Shown in pieces: positions 8,569-18,317 of a DNA stretch of 64,000 nt; the stretch's first letter is position 1; the number at the start of each line of letters is the position of its first letter. A program made the position numbers and the translations under genes. The notes beneath the pieces are model-generated. The model ran no database searches, was not told where the DNA came from, and saw nothing but the letters and a program-made list of their open reading frames with translations. This DNA is from Sphingobium sp. TCM1 (GTDB taxonomy: Bacteria; Pseudomonadota; Alphaproteobacteria; Sphingomonadales; Sphingomonadaceae), in contig NZ_LXVX01000034.1 in assembly GCF_001650725.1 (NCBI RefSeq), positions 310,001 through 374,000 of the forward strand, in the 5' to 3' direction.

Positions 8569-9345
8569 CTAGGCGATGAACTGTTCGGCGGCGATCCGGT
8601 CGTCGAGCGTATGTTCGGGGTCGAACAGCAGGGTCAGGGGCGTGGTACGGTCGATGCGGACTTCCACCTGGGCGACGTCGCGCACTTCGCGCTGGTCGGC
8701 GACGGCGCTGACCGGGCGCTTGACCGGGTCGAGCACGGAAAAGCGGATGGCGGTGGATTCGGGCAGGATCGCGCCCCGCCAGCGGCGGGGGCGGAAGGGG
8801 CTGATGGGCGTCAGCGCTACCAACCCCGACCCCAGCGGCAGGATCGGGCCATGGGCGGACAGATTATAGGCGGTGGAACCGGCCGGGGTGGCGACCAGCA
8901 CGCCGTCGCACACCAGTTCGGGCAGCACCGCGCGGCCGTTGACCTGCACCTCCAGCTTGGCGGTCTGGCGGGTTTCGCGCAGCAGCGAGACTTCGTTGAT
9001 GGCGGGGATGGAGAATTGCTCGCCATCGACGGTGTCGACGGTCATGCGCAGCGGATTGACCTTGAAGCTCTTGGCCTTTTCCAGCCGCTGGTCGAGCCGT
9101 TCCAGCCGCCATTCGTTCATCAGGAAGCCGACCGTGCCGAGGTTCATGCCGAAGACGGGAAGGATGCGGCGGCTTTCCAGCATCGCATGGAGCGTGTGGA
9201 GCATGAAGCCATCGCCGCCCAGCGCGACGATCATGTCCGCCTGATCGACCGGTACGAAGTCATAGGCGGCGCGCAACCGCTCTTCGGCCGCGCGGGCCGC
9301 CTGGGTGGGGGACGCGACCAGCGCGCGCCGCGCGTCGCCACTCAT
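8569..9345 (-). CDS. nadK: NAD kinase
   Basis: 258 residues. It phosphorylates NAD to NADP with ATP in the cytosol. The diagnostic LGGDGFMLHTLH motif (GGDG, catalytic Asp) is at ~43-54, followed by NLGTVGFL and the nucleotide-binding segment CDGVLVATPAGSTAYNLS. Length is normal for proteobacterial NadK. Its ATG overlaps the moaA stop (ATGA), so it is co-translated downstream of moaA. The N-terminus lacks the first beta-strand seen in some longer homologues, but there is no room for a longer frame because moaA precedes it. Confidence 0.95.
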   Translation of the reverse strand: MSGDARRALVASPTQAARAAEERLRAAYDFVPVDQADMIVALGGDGFMLHTLHAMLESRRILPVFGMNLGTVGFLMNEWRLERLDQRLEKAKSFKVNPLRMTVDTVDGEQFSIPAINEVSLLRETRQTAKLEVQVNGRAVLPELVCDGVLVATPAGSTAYNLSAHGPILPLGSGLVALTPISPFRPRRWRGAILPESTAIRFSVLDPVKRPVSAVADQREVRDVAQVEVRIDRTTPLTLLFDPEHTLDDRIAAEQFIA

Positions 9346-10358
9346 CCGCCGGTGACGCTCATATGGCGATGGGTGGCGGCCTGCTCGCCCGCGCCGATAC
9401 GGAAGTCGTGGGCTGCGGGCTTCAGGCGCAGGGCGCGGTCGATGAGCGGCTGAACCGCATCCGGGCCGCCTTCGCGCAGGGCGGCCTTGAAATCGACATG
9501 GTCTTCATGGCCCAGGCACATGAAGATCTTGCCCTCGCAGGTCATGCGGATGCGGTTGCAGTCCGCGCAGAAATTGCGGGTGAGCGGGGTGATGAGGCCG
9601 AGGCGGATGCCCATCCCTTCCACCGCATGATAACGGGCCGGGCCGCCGGTGCGGTGGGCGATGGGGGTGAGGGGGTGATGCGCGCCGATCGCGTCGGCCA
9701 CCTGCGTCAGCGGCAGATAATGGTCGGTGCGATCCTCGCCGGTTTCGCCAAGCGGCATGGTTTCGATCAGCGTCAGGTCAAAGCCCTGGCTGTCGCACCA
9801 GCGCAGCATGGGGAGGATTTCGTCGTCATTGACGCCCTTCAGCGCCACCATGTTGATCTTGATCGCAAGGCCCGCGGCGCGCGCCGCGTCCAGCCCGGCG
9901 AACACATCGTCGATCCGCCCGCCGCGCGTCACATGGGCGAAGCGATCGGGGTCGCGGCTGTCGAGGCTGACATTGATCCGGCGCACCCCGGCGTCGAACA
10001 GGTCGTCGGCATGGGCGGCGAGGCGCGTGCCGTTGGTGGTGAGGGTGAGTTCGTCCAGACCCTGTCCCAGATGGCGGCCGATGCGGCGGACGAGATCGCC
10101 GATGTCGCGGCGCACCAGCGGTTCGCCGCCGGTCAGGCGGATCTTCGCAATCCCCCGCGCGACGAAAAGATCGGCGAGCAGCGCGATCTCCTCCAGCGTC
10201 AGCACCTGATTCTTCGGCAGGAACTGCATCCGCTCCGCCATGCAATAGCGACAGCGCAGGTCGCAGCGATCCGTCACCGAAATCCGCAAATAGCTGATCC
10301 GGCGGCCCAGACCGTCGACCAAGGGCAGGGCCGGGGACGAAGGGGCGGCAATGGCCAT
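9342..10358 (-). CDS. moaA: GTP 3',8-cyclase MoaA (molybdenum cofactor biosynthesis)
   Basis: 338 residues. A radical-SAM enzyme that, with MoaC, turns GTP into cyclic pyranopterin monophosphate. The first 4Fe-4S cluster motif is CDLRCRYC, the SAM-binding motif is LTGGEPLVRRD, and the second C-terminal cluster motif is NFCADCNRIRMTCEG plus a later Cys. The protein ends in Gly-Gly, which MoaA needs for activity. ATG 10358 matches the usual N-terminus just before the LVDGLGRRISYLRISVTDRC block. It is transcribed with nadK and diverges from the EAL gene at 10480. Confidence 0.96.
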   Translation of the reverse strand: MAIAAPSSPALPLVDGLGRRISYLRISVTDRCDLRCRYCMAERMQFLPKNQVLTLEEIALLADLFVARGIAKIRLTGGEPLVRRDIGDLVRRIGRHLGQGLDELTLTTNGTRLAAHADDLFDAGVRRINVSLDSRDPDRFAHVTRGGRIDDVFAGLDAARAAGLAIKINMVALKGVNDDEILPMLRWCDSQGFDLTLIETMPLGETGEDRTDHYLPLTQVADAIGAHHPLTPIAHRTGGPARYHAVEGMGIRLGLITPLTRNFCADCNRIRMTCEGKIFMCLGHEDHVDFKAALREGGPDAVQPLIDRALRLKPAAHDFRIGAGEQAATHRHMSVTGG

Positions 10359-10479
10359 GGCTGCATAGCTAGGCGATGGTCCGGGCCGGTGCAAGCGCCC
10401 CCGTTGCGGTGATGCCAACAGGTCGGTAACTCCTTGTCGGTAAAGACGGTGCGATGCGCGGGGCAGGGAGACAGATGAG

Positions 10480-12489
10480 GTGAGCGGGGACGCCGCACGG
10501 GACGGGCAGCCAAGCCTCTTCATCCTGTCGCCGGGAGATCGCGACGGGCTGTGCCAGGCGGCGCAGGCGATCGGCTGGCGGGCGATCGGCGCGCGCCGGC
10601 CGGGCGATGCGCCGCAACGCTTCCTGCGCAGCGAGGCGCAGGTGGCGCTGGTCGACCTGCGCGCGGGCGGCGACATGGACAGGTTGCTGGAACCGCTGGT
10701 CCCGGCCGCCGAGGCGGGCGGCGGCGCGCTGGTCGTGCTGATCGACGGAGCGGAGGAAACGCGGGTGCCCGCGCTGCTGGCGGCGGGAGCGACGCATTTC
10801 CTGACCGCGCCCTTCACGCGGGAGCGGCTGCGCGGCGTGCTGGCGTCGGCGCAGCGGCTGGTCGAGCGGCTGGGCGGCGGTGCGCGGCCGAGCCAGCGGG
10901 CGCAGCGCATCCGGCGCGGCGACGCGCTTTACTGGCAATTGGGAAGCGACGGGATGCTGCGCCTGAGCGAGGCGCTGGCGCAGCAACTGGCGCTGGACGG
11001 AGCGGCTATCGCGCCGGCCGCGCTGCTGCGCCGATTGTCGCGCGCGGAGCGACGCGGGGTGCTGACCGCGATGAAGGCGATGGCGCGGGCCGGGCGGCTG
11101 GCGCCGCTGGCGCATGGCCTGCCCGACCGGCCGGGCGACAGGCTGGTCCATCATCTGCGGGTCGAGGACGGGCAGATTGCGGCTGATGTCGAATGGCTGT
11201 CCGACCGGCATGAGCGGGACGGCGAGCAGCGCGACTATCTGACCGGGCTGCGATCGCGGCAGGCGGCGCTGGGGTGGCTGGACCGGCGCGTCGGGCTGCC
11301 GACCACGGTGCTGCTGCTGTCGATCAGCCAGTTCGAGCGGATGAACGCCGCCTATGGCCAGGTGGTGGGCGACGCGCTGCTGGGGCGAATCGCGCGGCGG
11401 ATCGAGCGAATGGTGGAGGATGTGGCGCCCGGCGCGATGGCGGCGCGAATCGCGGGGACCGAATTTCTGGTCGGGCTGACCGGCGAGGCGGCGGCGAGCG
11501 AGCGGGCGACCTTCCTGGCGCGGCAGCTGATCGGGGCGATCGGGCGGCCGTTCAGCGCGGGCGACCATTTGATCCGGCTGACCGCGCGCTGCGGCATCGC
11601 GCAGGCGCGGGCCGAGGATGACGCGACCCTGCTGCTGCGCCGCGCGGGCATGGCCCTGGCCGATGCGCGGCAGGGCGGGGGCGAAGGCATCCGCATATTG
11701 TCGGCGGAGAAGCAAAGCCGGCAGGTCGATCCCGACCGGCTGGAAACCGACCTGCGGCTGGCGCTGGACCGGGGCGAGATCGGCATCGTTTTCCAGCCGC
11801 AATATCCGGTTTCGTCCGACCGGATCAGCGGGGTCGAGGCGCTGGCCCGGTGGAACCACCCCCATTATGGGCCGCTGGGCGCGGGCATATTGTTCGCGAC
11901 CGCGGAGCGGTCCGATTACATGCTGCCGCTGTCGGCGCATATATTGGGCGAGGCATTGCGGCAGGCGGCGGCATGGCCGCGGGCGCTGGCCGACCTGCGT
12001 CTGTCGATCAACGTCACCGCCGCCGACATCGCCCAGCCGCGCTTCATGGCCGACCTGCTGGAACTGGTGGATCGCAGCGGCTTTCCGCGCGCGCGGCTGA
12101 CGGTGGAGATCACCGAGAGCGGGCTGATCCAGGATGTGGACGCGGCGGCCGCATTGCTCCATGCGCTGCGCAGCGAAGGGCTGGCGGTGGCGATCGACGA
12201 TTTCGGGACGGGCTATTCGAGCCTCGCCTATCTCAAGAGCCTGCCGCTCGACTATCTGAAGATCGACAGCGGGCTGGCGCAGGATATCGCCGGCACCGCG
12301 CGCGACCGGATCATCGTGCGCGGGGTGATCCACATGGCCAAGTCGCTGGGGCTGAAGGTGATCGCCGAGGGGGTGGAGACGGAACAGCAGCTCGATCTGC
12401 TCGCCCGCGAGGGATGCGACTATTATCAGGGCTTCCTGCGATCGGCGGGTGTGTCTTCGGCCGATCTGCTGGCGCTGGTGTTGCGCTGA
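10480..12489 (+). CDS. GGDEF-EAL protein, probable cyclic-di-GMP phosphodiesterase
   Basis: 669 residues from GTG 10480 (the nearby ATG at 10475 is closed by a stop). Residues ~10-130 look like a receiver-like domain without obvious phosphorylation site. Residues ~235-400 are a GGDEF domain whose signature is degenerate (AGTEF), so cyclase activity is unlikely. Residues ~420-660 are an EAL domain with FQPQ, GVEALARW, NVT, ITES, DDFGTGYSSL, KIDS and EGVET intact, as expected of an active phosphodiesterase. It should lower cyclic-di-GMP and so favour motility over biofilm. No transmembrane segment; the cue is unknown. A strong terminator follows. Confidence 0.88.
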   Translation: MSGDAARDGQPSLFILSPGDRDGLCQAAQAIGWRAIGARRPGDAPQRFLRSEAQVALVDLRAGGDMDRLLEPLVPAAEAGGGALVVLIDGAEETRVPALLAAGATHFLTAPFTRERLRGVLASAQRLVERLGGGARPSQRAQRIRRGDALYWQLGSDGMLRLSEALAQQLALDGAAIAPAALLRRLSRAERRGVLTAMKAMARAGRLAPLAHGLPDRPGDRLVHHLRVEDGQIAADVEWLSDRHERDGEQRDYLTGLRSRQAALGWLDRRVGLPTTVLLLSISQFERMNAAYGQVVGDALLGRIARRIERMVEDVAPGAMAARIAGTEFLVGLTGEAAASERATFLARQLIGAIGRPFSAGDHLIRLTARCGIAQARAEDDATLLLRRAGMALADARQGGGEGIRILSAEKQSRQVDPDRLETDLRLALDRGEIGIVFQPQYPVSSDRISGVEALARWNHPHYGPLGAGILFATAERSDYMLPLSAHILGEALRQAAAWPRALADLRLSINVTAADIAQPRFMADLLELVDRSGFPRARLTVEITESGLIQDVDAAAALLHALRSEGLAVAIDDFGTGYSSLAYLKSLPLDYLKIDSGLAQDIAGTARDRIIVRGVIHMAKSLGLKVIAEGVETEQQLDLLAREGCDYYQGFLRSAGVSSADLLALVLR

Positions 12490-12493
12490 CGTG

Positions 12494-12524
12494 AAAAGGG
12501 CGCGGGGGTTATCCCGCGCCTTTT
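12494..12524 (+). terminator. Intrinsic terminator of the EAL gene
   Basis: The stem GGGCGCGGG / CCCGCGCC is flanked by AAAA and followed by TTTTCTTGTT, just after the EAL stop at 12489. Confidence 0.85.
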
Positions 12525-12534
12525 CTTGTTCCTT

Positions 12535-12633
12535 GTCATCATTCCCGCGGCGGCGGGACGCCAATCCCCGACCTTGCCCCGGCAGGGGCGTGCGGGGGAT
12601 AAATCCCCGCCTGGGCGGGGATGACGGGGATGA
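12535..12633. repeat. REP-like palindromes between convergent genes
   Basis: Two related palindromic units of the GTCATTCCCGC-type family lie between the ends of the EAL gene and metK. The clearest is ATCCCCGC-CTGG-GCGGGGAT at 12603-12622. Read on the minus strand it is followed by a short T-rich stretch, so it may also terminate metK. Confidence 0.6.
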
Positions 12634-13839
<1,206 letters not shown>

Positions 13840-13871
13840 GGGACTCCCGTAAGATGCTTGGGCGAATTGCG

Positions 13872-13891
13872 ATATAAAGAAATGTTTATGT
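13872..13891 (-). promoter_or_regulatory. Candidate operator in the metK leader
   Basis: The A/T-rich imperfect palindrome ATATAAAGAAATGTTTATGT (7 of 10 positions symmetric) stands out in G+C-rich surroundings, 33-52 bases upstream of metK. Methionine/SAM genes in proteobacteria are often controlled by ArsR-type regulators (such as SahR) that bind A/T-rich palindromes of this size. The assignment is inference; no riboswitch fold was evident. Confidence 0.35.
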
Positions 13892-13896
13892 GCCTA

Positions 13897-15444
13897 TTAG
13901 CTTTTGCCGCGACGCAAGGCAATGGCCAGCCCGAGGAGCAAAATGATGAGGGCGAGGGCCGCCCAGTTACCGACAATGGCGAAGACCGTTGGGGGTAGGG
14001 CCGGGGGCAGGCCGCCGTCGAGATAGCCGGCGCGGTTGAGGCCGAGGGCGCGGACGACCTGGCCGCGCGCGTCGATGATGGCCGAGACGCCGGTGGGCGT
14101 GGCGCGGATGATGGGCACGCCTTCCTCCAGCGCGCGCAGGCGGGCCTGGGCGAGATGCTGGACCGGACCCCAGCTGCCGAACCAGGCGTCGTTCGAGGGG
14201 TTGAAGACGAAGTCCGGGCGATTCCCGGCGTCGATCACATGGCCGGAGAAGATGATCTCATAGCAGATCTGGACGCCCATCTTCAGTGGCGGGCGGCCGA
14301 GGCTGGCGGGGAGGGTCAGGCTTTGCGGGCCGGGGCCGGGCCAGAAATCGGCGTCGCCGGGGACGAGGCGCGACAGGCCGATCGGCTCGAGCAGGGTCCG
14401 CATCGGCAGATATTCGCCATAGGGCACCAGATGCGCCTTGTCGTAGCGACCCGCCAGCGTGGCGCGGGGGGTGACGATCCAGACGCTGTTGTTGGCGCCG
14501 GCGAGCTTGTTGACCAGCATCCCGTCCTGCTCGACCGGCTTGAAATAGACCTTGTCCCCACCCGTCAGCAGCAGGTCGCCGGGGCCGAGCAGGCCGGCGA
14601 GGCGGGCGCGCCAGTCGGGTTCGAGGTCGAGATAGGCGGGGATGGCGGCTTCGGGCCAGAAGATGAGGCGCGGGGCCGGGCGGGGCTCGCCCGAGAGGGT
14701 CGAGAGCTTGCGGAAGTTGCGATATTCGGCCTCGACCGAATATTTTTCGTCCTGGCCGATATTGGGCTGGACCACGCGGATGCGGGGCGCGCCTTCGGGC
14801 GTTGTCGGCGCGGTGGCGAGGTGGCTCCAGAGCGCGAGCAGCAGGAGCGGGGCGAGGATCGCGGCGGCGGGGCGATACTGGCGGCGGGTGGCGAGGAGGA
14901 GCGCGCCCGCGGCGAGGATGGCGAGCGCGCCCAGGCCATAGGTGCCGATGACGGTCGCGGCGATCGCGGCGCCGGTCGGCATCCAGATGACGCCGAGCGG
15001 GTTCCAGGCGAAGCCGGTGAACAGGGTCGCGCGCAGATATTCGGTCGCGATCCATGTGGCGGCGAGGAGGAGGGGGAAGGACAGCGGCTTGCCGCCGATG
15101 GCCCGGTTCAGCCACCATGCGCCCAAGGTCGCAAGGCCGGGATAGACGGCGAGGTAGAGGGAGAGGAGGAGCACCGCGCCATAGCCGAACCAGTGCGGCA
15201 TGGTTGCCTGGAAGGTGAAGGCGTGGGCGATCCAGTTGAGCCCGAGGGTGAAATGACCGACGCCGAACAGCCAGCCGCGGGTGAAGGCGGCGCGCCGGTC
15301 CGGGGCGCGTTCGACAGCCAGGATGAGCAGCGCGAGGCAGGCGAGGGTGACGGGCCAGAGCTTGAGCGGGGCGAAGCCGGTGGCGGACAGGAAGCCCGCC
15401 AGCAGCGCCGCGACCTTGGGGTGGCGGGCGAAAGCGTTCTTCAT
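13897..15444 (-). CDS. lnt: Apolipoprotein N-acyltransferase
   Basis: 515 residues. About six to seven hydrophobic segments in the first ~210 residues are followed by a periplasmic carbon-nitrogen hydrolase domain and a final transmembrane helix near 485-505. The nitrilase-type triad is recognisable: Glu in FWPEAAIP, Lys in YDKAHLVPYGEYLP, Cys in QICYEIIFSG. It adds the third acyl chain to the N-terminal Cys of outer-membrane lipoproteins, of which several candidates are in this window. It lies between the YqaA-like gene and metK on the same strand, nine bases from the former. Confidence 0.95.
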   Translation of the reverse strand: MKNAFARHPKVAALLAGFLSATGFAPLKLWPVTLACLALLILAVERAPDRRAAFTRGWLFGVGHFTLGLNWIAHAFTFQATMPHWFGYGAVLLLSLYLAVYPGLATLGAWWLNRAIGGKPLSFPLLLAATWIATEYLRATLFTGFAWNPLGVIWMPTGAAIAATVIGTYGLGALAILAAGALLLATRRQYRPAAAILAPLLLLALWSHLATAPTTPEGAPRIRVVQPNIGQDEKYSVEAEYRNFRKLSTLSGEPRPAPRLIFWPEAAIPAYLDLEPDWRARLAGLLGPGDLLLTGGDKVYFKPVEQDGMLVNKLAGANNSVWIVTPRATLAGRYDKAHLVPYGEYLPMRTLLEPIGLSRLVPGDADFWPGPGPQSLTLPASLGRPPLKMGVQICYEIIFSGHVIDAGNRPDFVFNPSNDAWFGSWGPVQHLAQARLRALEEGVPIIRATPTGVSAIIDARGQVVRALGLNRAGYLDGGLPPALPPTVFAIVGNWAALALIILLLGLAIALRRGKS

Positions 15445-15453
15445 GTCAGCCTT

Positions 15454-16089
15454 TTAGCGAATCGTGGCCATGGTGGCGCCCGAGCACCTGTCGCTCTTTT
15501 CCCCGCCGCCCGACAGCATCGAGGCGGCGACGAAGCCGCCGACCACCAGCACCAGGAAGCCGGCGGACAGGAGGGCCAGATATTTCTCGATGAACGCCTT
15601 GATCGGGCGGCCGAATTTCCAGAACAGGAAGCCGACCAGCATGAACTGGAAGGCGCGGCTGACGATGCTGGCCCAGAGGAAGGTGAAGAGCGGCAGCCCG
15701 ATGAAGCCCGCCGTGATGGTGATGAGCTTGAACGGGATCGGGGTCGCGCCCTTGATGAGGATGATTTCCGCCCCGTAATCGCGCAGATAGCAGGCGGCGA
15801 CCGGGAATTTGGCGGCGAGGCCCAGCGCGGCCAGGATCTGCTGGCCGACCGTTTCATAGAGGAAATAGCCGATCGCGTAGCCGAACATGCCGCCCAGCAC
15901 CGAGGCGAGGGTGCAGATGAGGCCGAAGCGCAGCGCGCGTTCCGGCCGGGCCAGGCACATGAGGCCCAGCAGCGGGTGCGGCGGGATCGGGAAGAAGCTC
16001 GATTCCATGAAGGAAATGGCGAAGAGCCAGCGTTCGGCGTGGCGATGGGCGGCCTTGGCCAGCGTCCATTGATAGAGCCTGGTAAGCAT
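15454..16089 (-). CDS. YqaA/DedA-like membrane protein
   Basis: 211 residues with about four hydrophobic segments. The region FMESSFFPIPPHPLLG and the later KGATPIPFKLITITAGF match the VTT/DedA fold's re-entrant, Pro-containing motifs, as in YqaA-family proteins. DedA relatives are linked to lipid scrambling and envelope homeostasis; the exact substrate here is unknown. It sits immediately upstream of lnt in the same direction, an envelope-related context. Confidence 0.8.
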   Translation of the reverse strand: MLTRLYQWTLAKAAHRHAERWLFAISFMESSFFPIPPHPLLGLMCLARPERALRFGLICTLASVLGGMFGYAIGYFLYETVGQQILAALGLAAKFPVAACYLRDYGAEIILIKGATPIPFKLITITAGFIGLPLFTFLWASIVSRAFQFMLVGFLFWKFGRPIKAFIEKYLALLSAGFLVLVVGGFVAASMLSGGGEKSDRCSGATMATIR

Positions 16090-16265
16090 CGGCGCCGGGC
16101 CTAGCCGAGATGACGGGCCGCCGCCAGCGCTTTTGCCCGTCGGTGCGTTTCGGGCGACGGATCGTGGCAGACGCGGCGCGGCGATCGCATCGGCGATGCG
16201 ATGGCGGGCGAGGGCGCTTGATCGCGGCGGCGCGCGCGATAGGATCGCGCCGAAGGAGAGAGGCC

Positions 16266-16508
16266 ATGCAGGATATGGGCGAGGGCAGTTGCCCGTTCGC
16301 TTTCAATACCGATCCAGCGACGTTCAAGGTCGGCGATTCGGTCAGTTACCGGGTGACGGGGAGCCTGGCGGGCTTTCCCTTCGCGGGCGTGCTGCTGGAA
16401 GTGCATGAGGATCATGTCGTGCTGACGAGCGACCCGGACGACAAGGCGAGCCGGATGCGGGGGACCCGCGAAAGCCGACCGCTGGTGCGAGAAGAGGATG
16501 TCTGTTGA
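16266..16508 (+). CDS. Small hypothetical protein (80 residues)
   Basis: ATG 16266 is preceded by GGAGAGAGGCC. The sequence has a short N-terminal Cys (GSCPF), then a likely small beta-barrel stretch (FKVGDSVSYRVTGS ... GVLLEVHEDHVVLTSD). No signal peptide, no metal-binding cluster. I do not recognise the family; the beta-rich pattern would fit an SH3/KOW-like fold. It diverges from the YqaA-like gene. Confidence 0.55.
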   Translation: MQDMGEGSCPFAFNTDPATFKVGDSVSYRVTGSLAGFPFAGVLLEVHEDHVVLTSDPDDKASRMRGTRESRPLVREEDVC

Positions 16509-16596
16509 TTTGACGCCGGCGACCGATCCACGGCGTTGACTGTCCGGTGCCGTCTGGGCAAGACCCCTTGTCTTCAGTCCTGTTTGGCCGGCGCAT

Positions 16597-17355
16597 TTGA
16601 TCATTTCTTCCATTTCCTGGGCCAAGGTGCGGCAGCGCGCCGGTGGCGTCGCGTTCGCGCTGGTGCTGAACCTGCTGCTGTTGCTGGCGCTGTTTACCCT
16701 GTCGCCGACCTTCGATCCGCCCAGGGAGGACCAGCGGCTGCCCGTGACCTTCGATGTCGAGGCGGGGCCGAAGGCGGACCAGGAGCAGGCCAGGGCCGAT
16801 AAGGCGGAGAAGCGCGAGCAGGACAAGGCCAGCCCGCAACAACAGGCCGATCCCATGGTGCGGCCGCCCATCCCGGTGGAAAAGCCTGCGGAGCAGCCGC
16901 CCTCGCCCTTCCCCTTCCTGACGCTCAATCGCGAGCAGATGGCGGCGGCCGACATCGGTGCCCTGCCCAAGGCGGCGCAGGGGATCGGGCAGGGCAAGGG
17001 CGACAGCGCGGCGGTGCAGGGACCGGGCGAGGGGCCGGGGGGCGTGCAGCTGTTCGAGGCGGAATGGTATCGGCGGCCGACCCATGCTGAGCTGTCGACC
17101 TACATGCCCGCCAATGCGCCGGCGGAGGGCTATGGCCTGGTCGCCTGCAAGACGGTCGACCATTATCATGTCGAGAATTGCCAGGCTCTGGGCGAAGCAC
17201 CGATCGGGTCGGGCTTCGCCAAGGCGGTGCGCCTGGCCGCCTGGCAGTTCCTGGTGCTGCCGCCGCGCGTCAACGGCAAGGTCATGGTGGGCAGCTGGGT
17301 GCGGATCAGGATCGACTATACGCGCCGGACGGTGGAGGCCGGGGCGGGGCGGTAG
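16597..17355 (+). CDS. TonB-like inner-membrane-anchored protein
   Basis: 252 residues. One N-terminal membrane helix (residues ~18-38) is followed by an acidic, Pro/Gln/Lys-rich linker (~45-110) and a C-terminal domain (~150-245) ending in a beta-strand pattern (KVMVGSWVRIRIDY) that matches TonB C-terminal domains in sphingomonads. This architecture spans the periplasm and passes proton-motive energy to outer-membrane receptors, though no exbBD is adjacent. The start is uncertain: TTG at 16597 is used because no ATG precedes the membrane helix; GTG at 16627 is an alternative. Confidence 0.6.
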   Translation: MIISSISWAKVRQRAGGVAFALVLNLLLLLALFTLSPTFDPPREDQRLPVTFDVEAGPKADQEQARADKAEKREQDKASPQQQADPMVRPPIPVEKPAEQPPSPFPFLTLNREQMAAADIGALPKAAQGIGQGKGDSAAVQGPGEGPGGVQLFEAEWYRRPTHAELSTYMPANAPAEGYGLVACKTVDHYHVENCQALGEAPIGSGFAKAVRLAAWQFLVLPPRVNGKVMVGSWVRIRIDYTRRTVEAGAGR

Positions 17356-17517
17356 AAGAAGTCCAGCATGGCGCGAGCGGATCGCGCGGCTGGGCGTTGC
17401 TTGCGGCAGGGTGCCCCGATTGTCGCGTGACCGGTCGGGCCGGCCTGCCTCCAGCGTCATGCGTGGGGCGACGGGCGGGAGATGACGGGGGTCCGCGATC
17501 GTGCAGAAGGGATGACG

Positions 17518-18108
17518 ATGCGGATTGCGATACTGAGCTTCGACGGCTTCAACGAACTGGACAGCTTCGTGGCGCTGGCCCTGCTCAACCGGGTGAAGGG
17601 TTGGCGGGCCGAGATATGCGGGCCGGGGGTGTTGGTGACGTCGATGAATGGCGTCGCCGTCCACGTCCAGCAGCCCATGGAATTTACGGAAGAAGCGGAC
17701 ATCGTCCTGGTCGGCAGCGGGGTGCGGACGCGCGCGGTCGCGGACGACGCGGCGCTGATGGCGCGCATCCGGCTGGACCCGGCACGCCAGATCATCGGGG
17801 CGCAATGTTCGGGCGCGCTGCTGCTGGCTAAGCTGGGGCTGCTGGACGCCGTGCCGGTCTGCACCGACCTGACGAGCAAGCCCTGGGTGGAGGAGACGGG
17901 CGCGCGGGTGATCGACGCGCCCTTCCACGCGGCGGGCAATGTCGCAACGGCGGGCGGGTGCATGGCGGCCCATTATCTGGCCGCCTGGGCGATCGCGCGC
18001 GGGGCGGGCGAGGCGGCCGCCCGGGACGTGATCGACTATGTCGCGCCGGTGGGCGAGAAGGCACAGACGGTGGCGCGGGTGATGGGCGTGATCGGCCGGT
18101 TCCTGTGA
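17518..18108 (+). CDS. DJ-1/PfpI-family protein
   Basis: 196 residues from ATG 17518, preferred over the ATG at 17512 because AGAAGG at 17505-17510 is correctly spaced only for the former. The nucleophile elbow is GAQCSGALLLAK (Cys in the A-x-C-S-G context, as in the class I glutamine amidotransferase-like superfamily). N-terminal IAILSFDGFNELDSF is typical of PfpI/ThiJ members. Members include protein/glyoxal deglycases, isonitrile hydratase-like enzymes and AraC-type sensor domains; which applies cannot be told from sequence. Confidence 0.8.
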   Translation: MRIAILSFDGFNELDSFVALALLNRVKGWRAEICGPGVLVTSMNGVAVHVQQPMEFTEEADIVLVGSGVRTRAVADDAALMARIRLDPARQIIGAQCSGALLLAKLGLLDAVPVCTDLTSKPWVEETGARVIDAPFHAAGNVATAGGCMAAHYLAAWAIARGAGEAAARDVIDYVAPVGEKAQTVARVMGVIGRFL

Positions 18109-18254
18109 GGTCGGCCAGAAGCATGATAGTGGGTGTTTTCGACCGAAACTGGTCAGTGGAACATTCAGACCCGCATCTTGAAACCGGTCCCTCATGTAGA
18201 TGGCAAGTCGGAGGGTGAAAGACTTGGTCTGGGGGAAAGCCGACGAGGAGAGAT

Positions 18255-18303
18255 ATGTTGACTCAATCAACAATGTCTTGCCATATGTTGACGGAATCAA
18301 CAT
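18255..18303 (+). promoter_or_regulatory. Two phased palindromes over the promoter of the MarR-acetyltransferase gene
   Basis: Site 1 (18256-18272) is TGTTGA-CTCAA-TCAACA and site 2 (18285-18303) is ATGTTGA-CGGAA-TCAACAT. Both are perfect inverted repeats with five-base spacers, and their centres are 30 bases apart (about three helical turns). Site 1 covers a possible -35 (TTGACT) with CATATG 17 bases downstream. TTGA-TCAA dyads are typical MarR targets, so the downstream gene is probably autoregulated. Confidence 0.7.
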
Positions 18304-18317
18304 ACTGCGAGTGAGAT

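Noticed and set aside
10369..12564. 731-codon minus-strand ORF opposite the EAL gene
   Set aside because: Mirror-frame ORF typical of high-G+C DNA; repetitive Arg/Gln/Pro content and no domain, while the plus strand encodes a clear GGDEF-EAL protein.
13840..13896. SAM riboswitch upstream of metK
   Set aside because: Only 57 bases are available and I could not draw any known SAM or SAM/SAH fold; kept as an operator candidate instead.
14155..16104. 649-codon plus-strand ORF over lnt and the YqaA-like gene
   Set aside because: Antisense artefact, Gly/Glu/Arg-rich without domain; minus strand encodes conserved Lnt and YqaA-like proteins.
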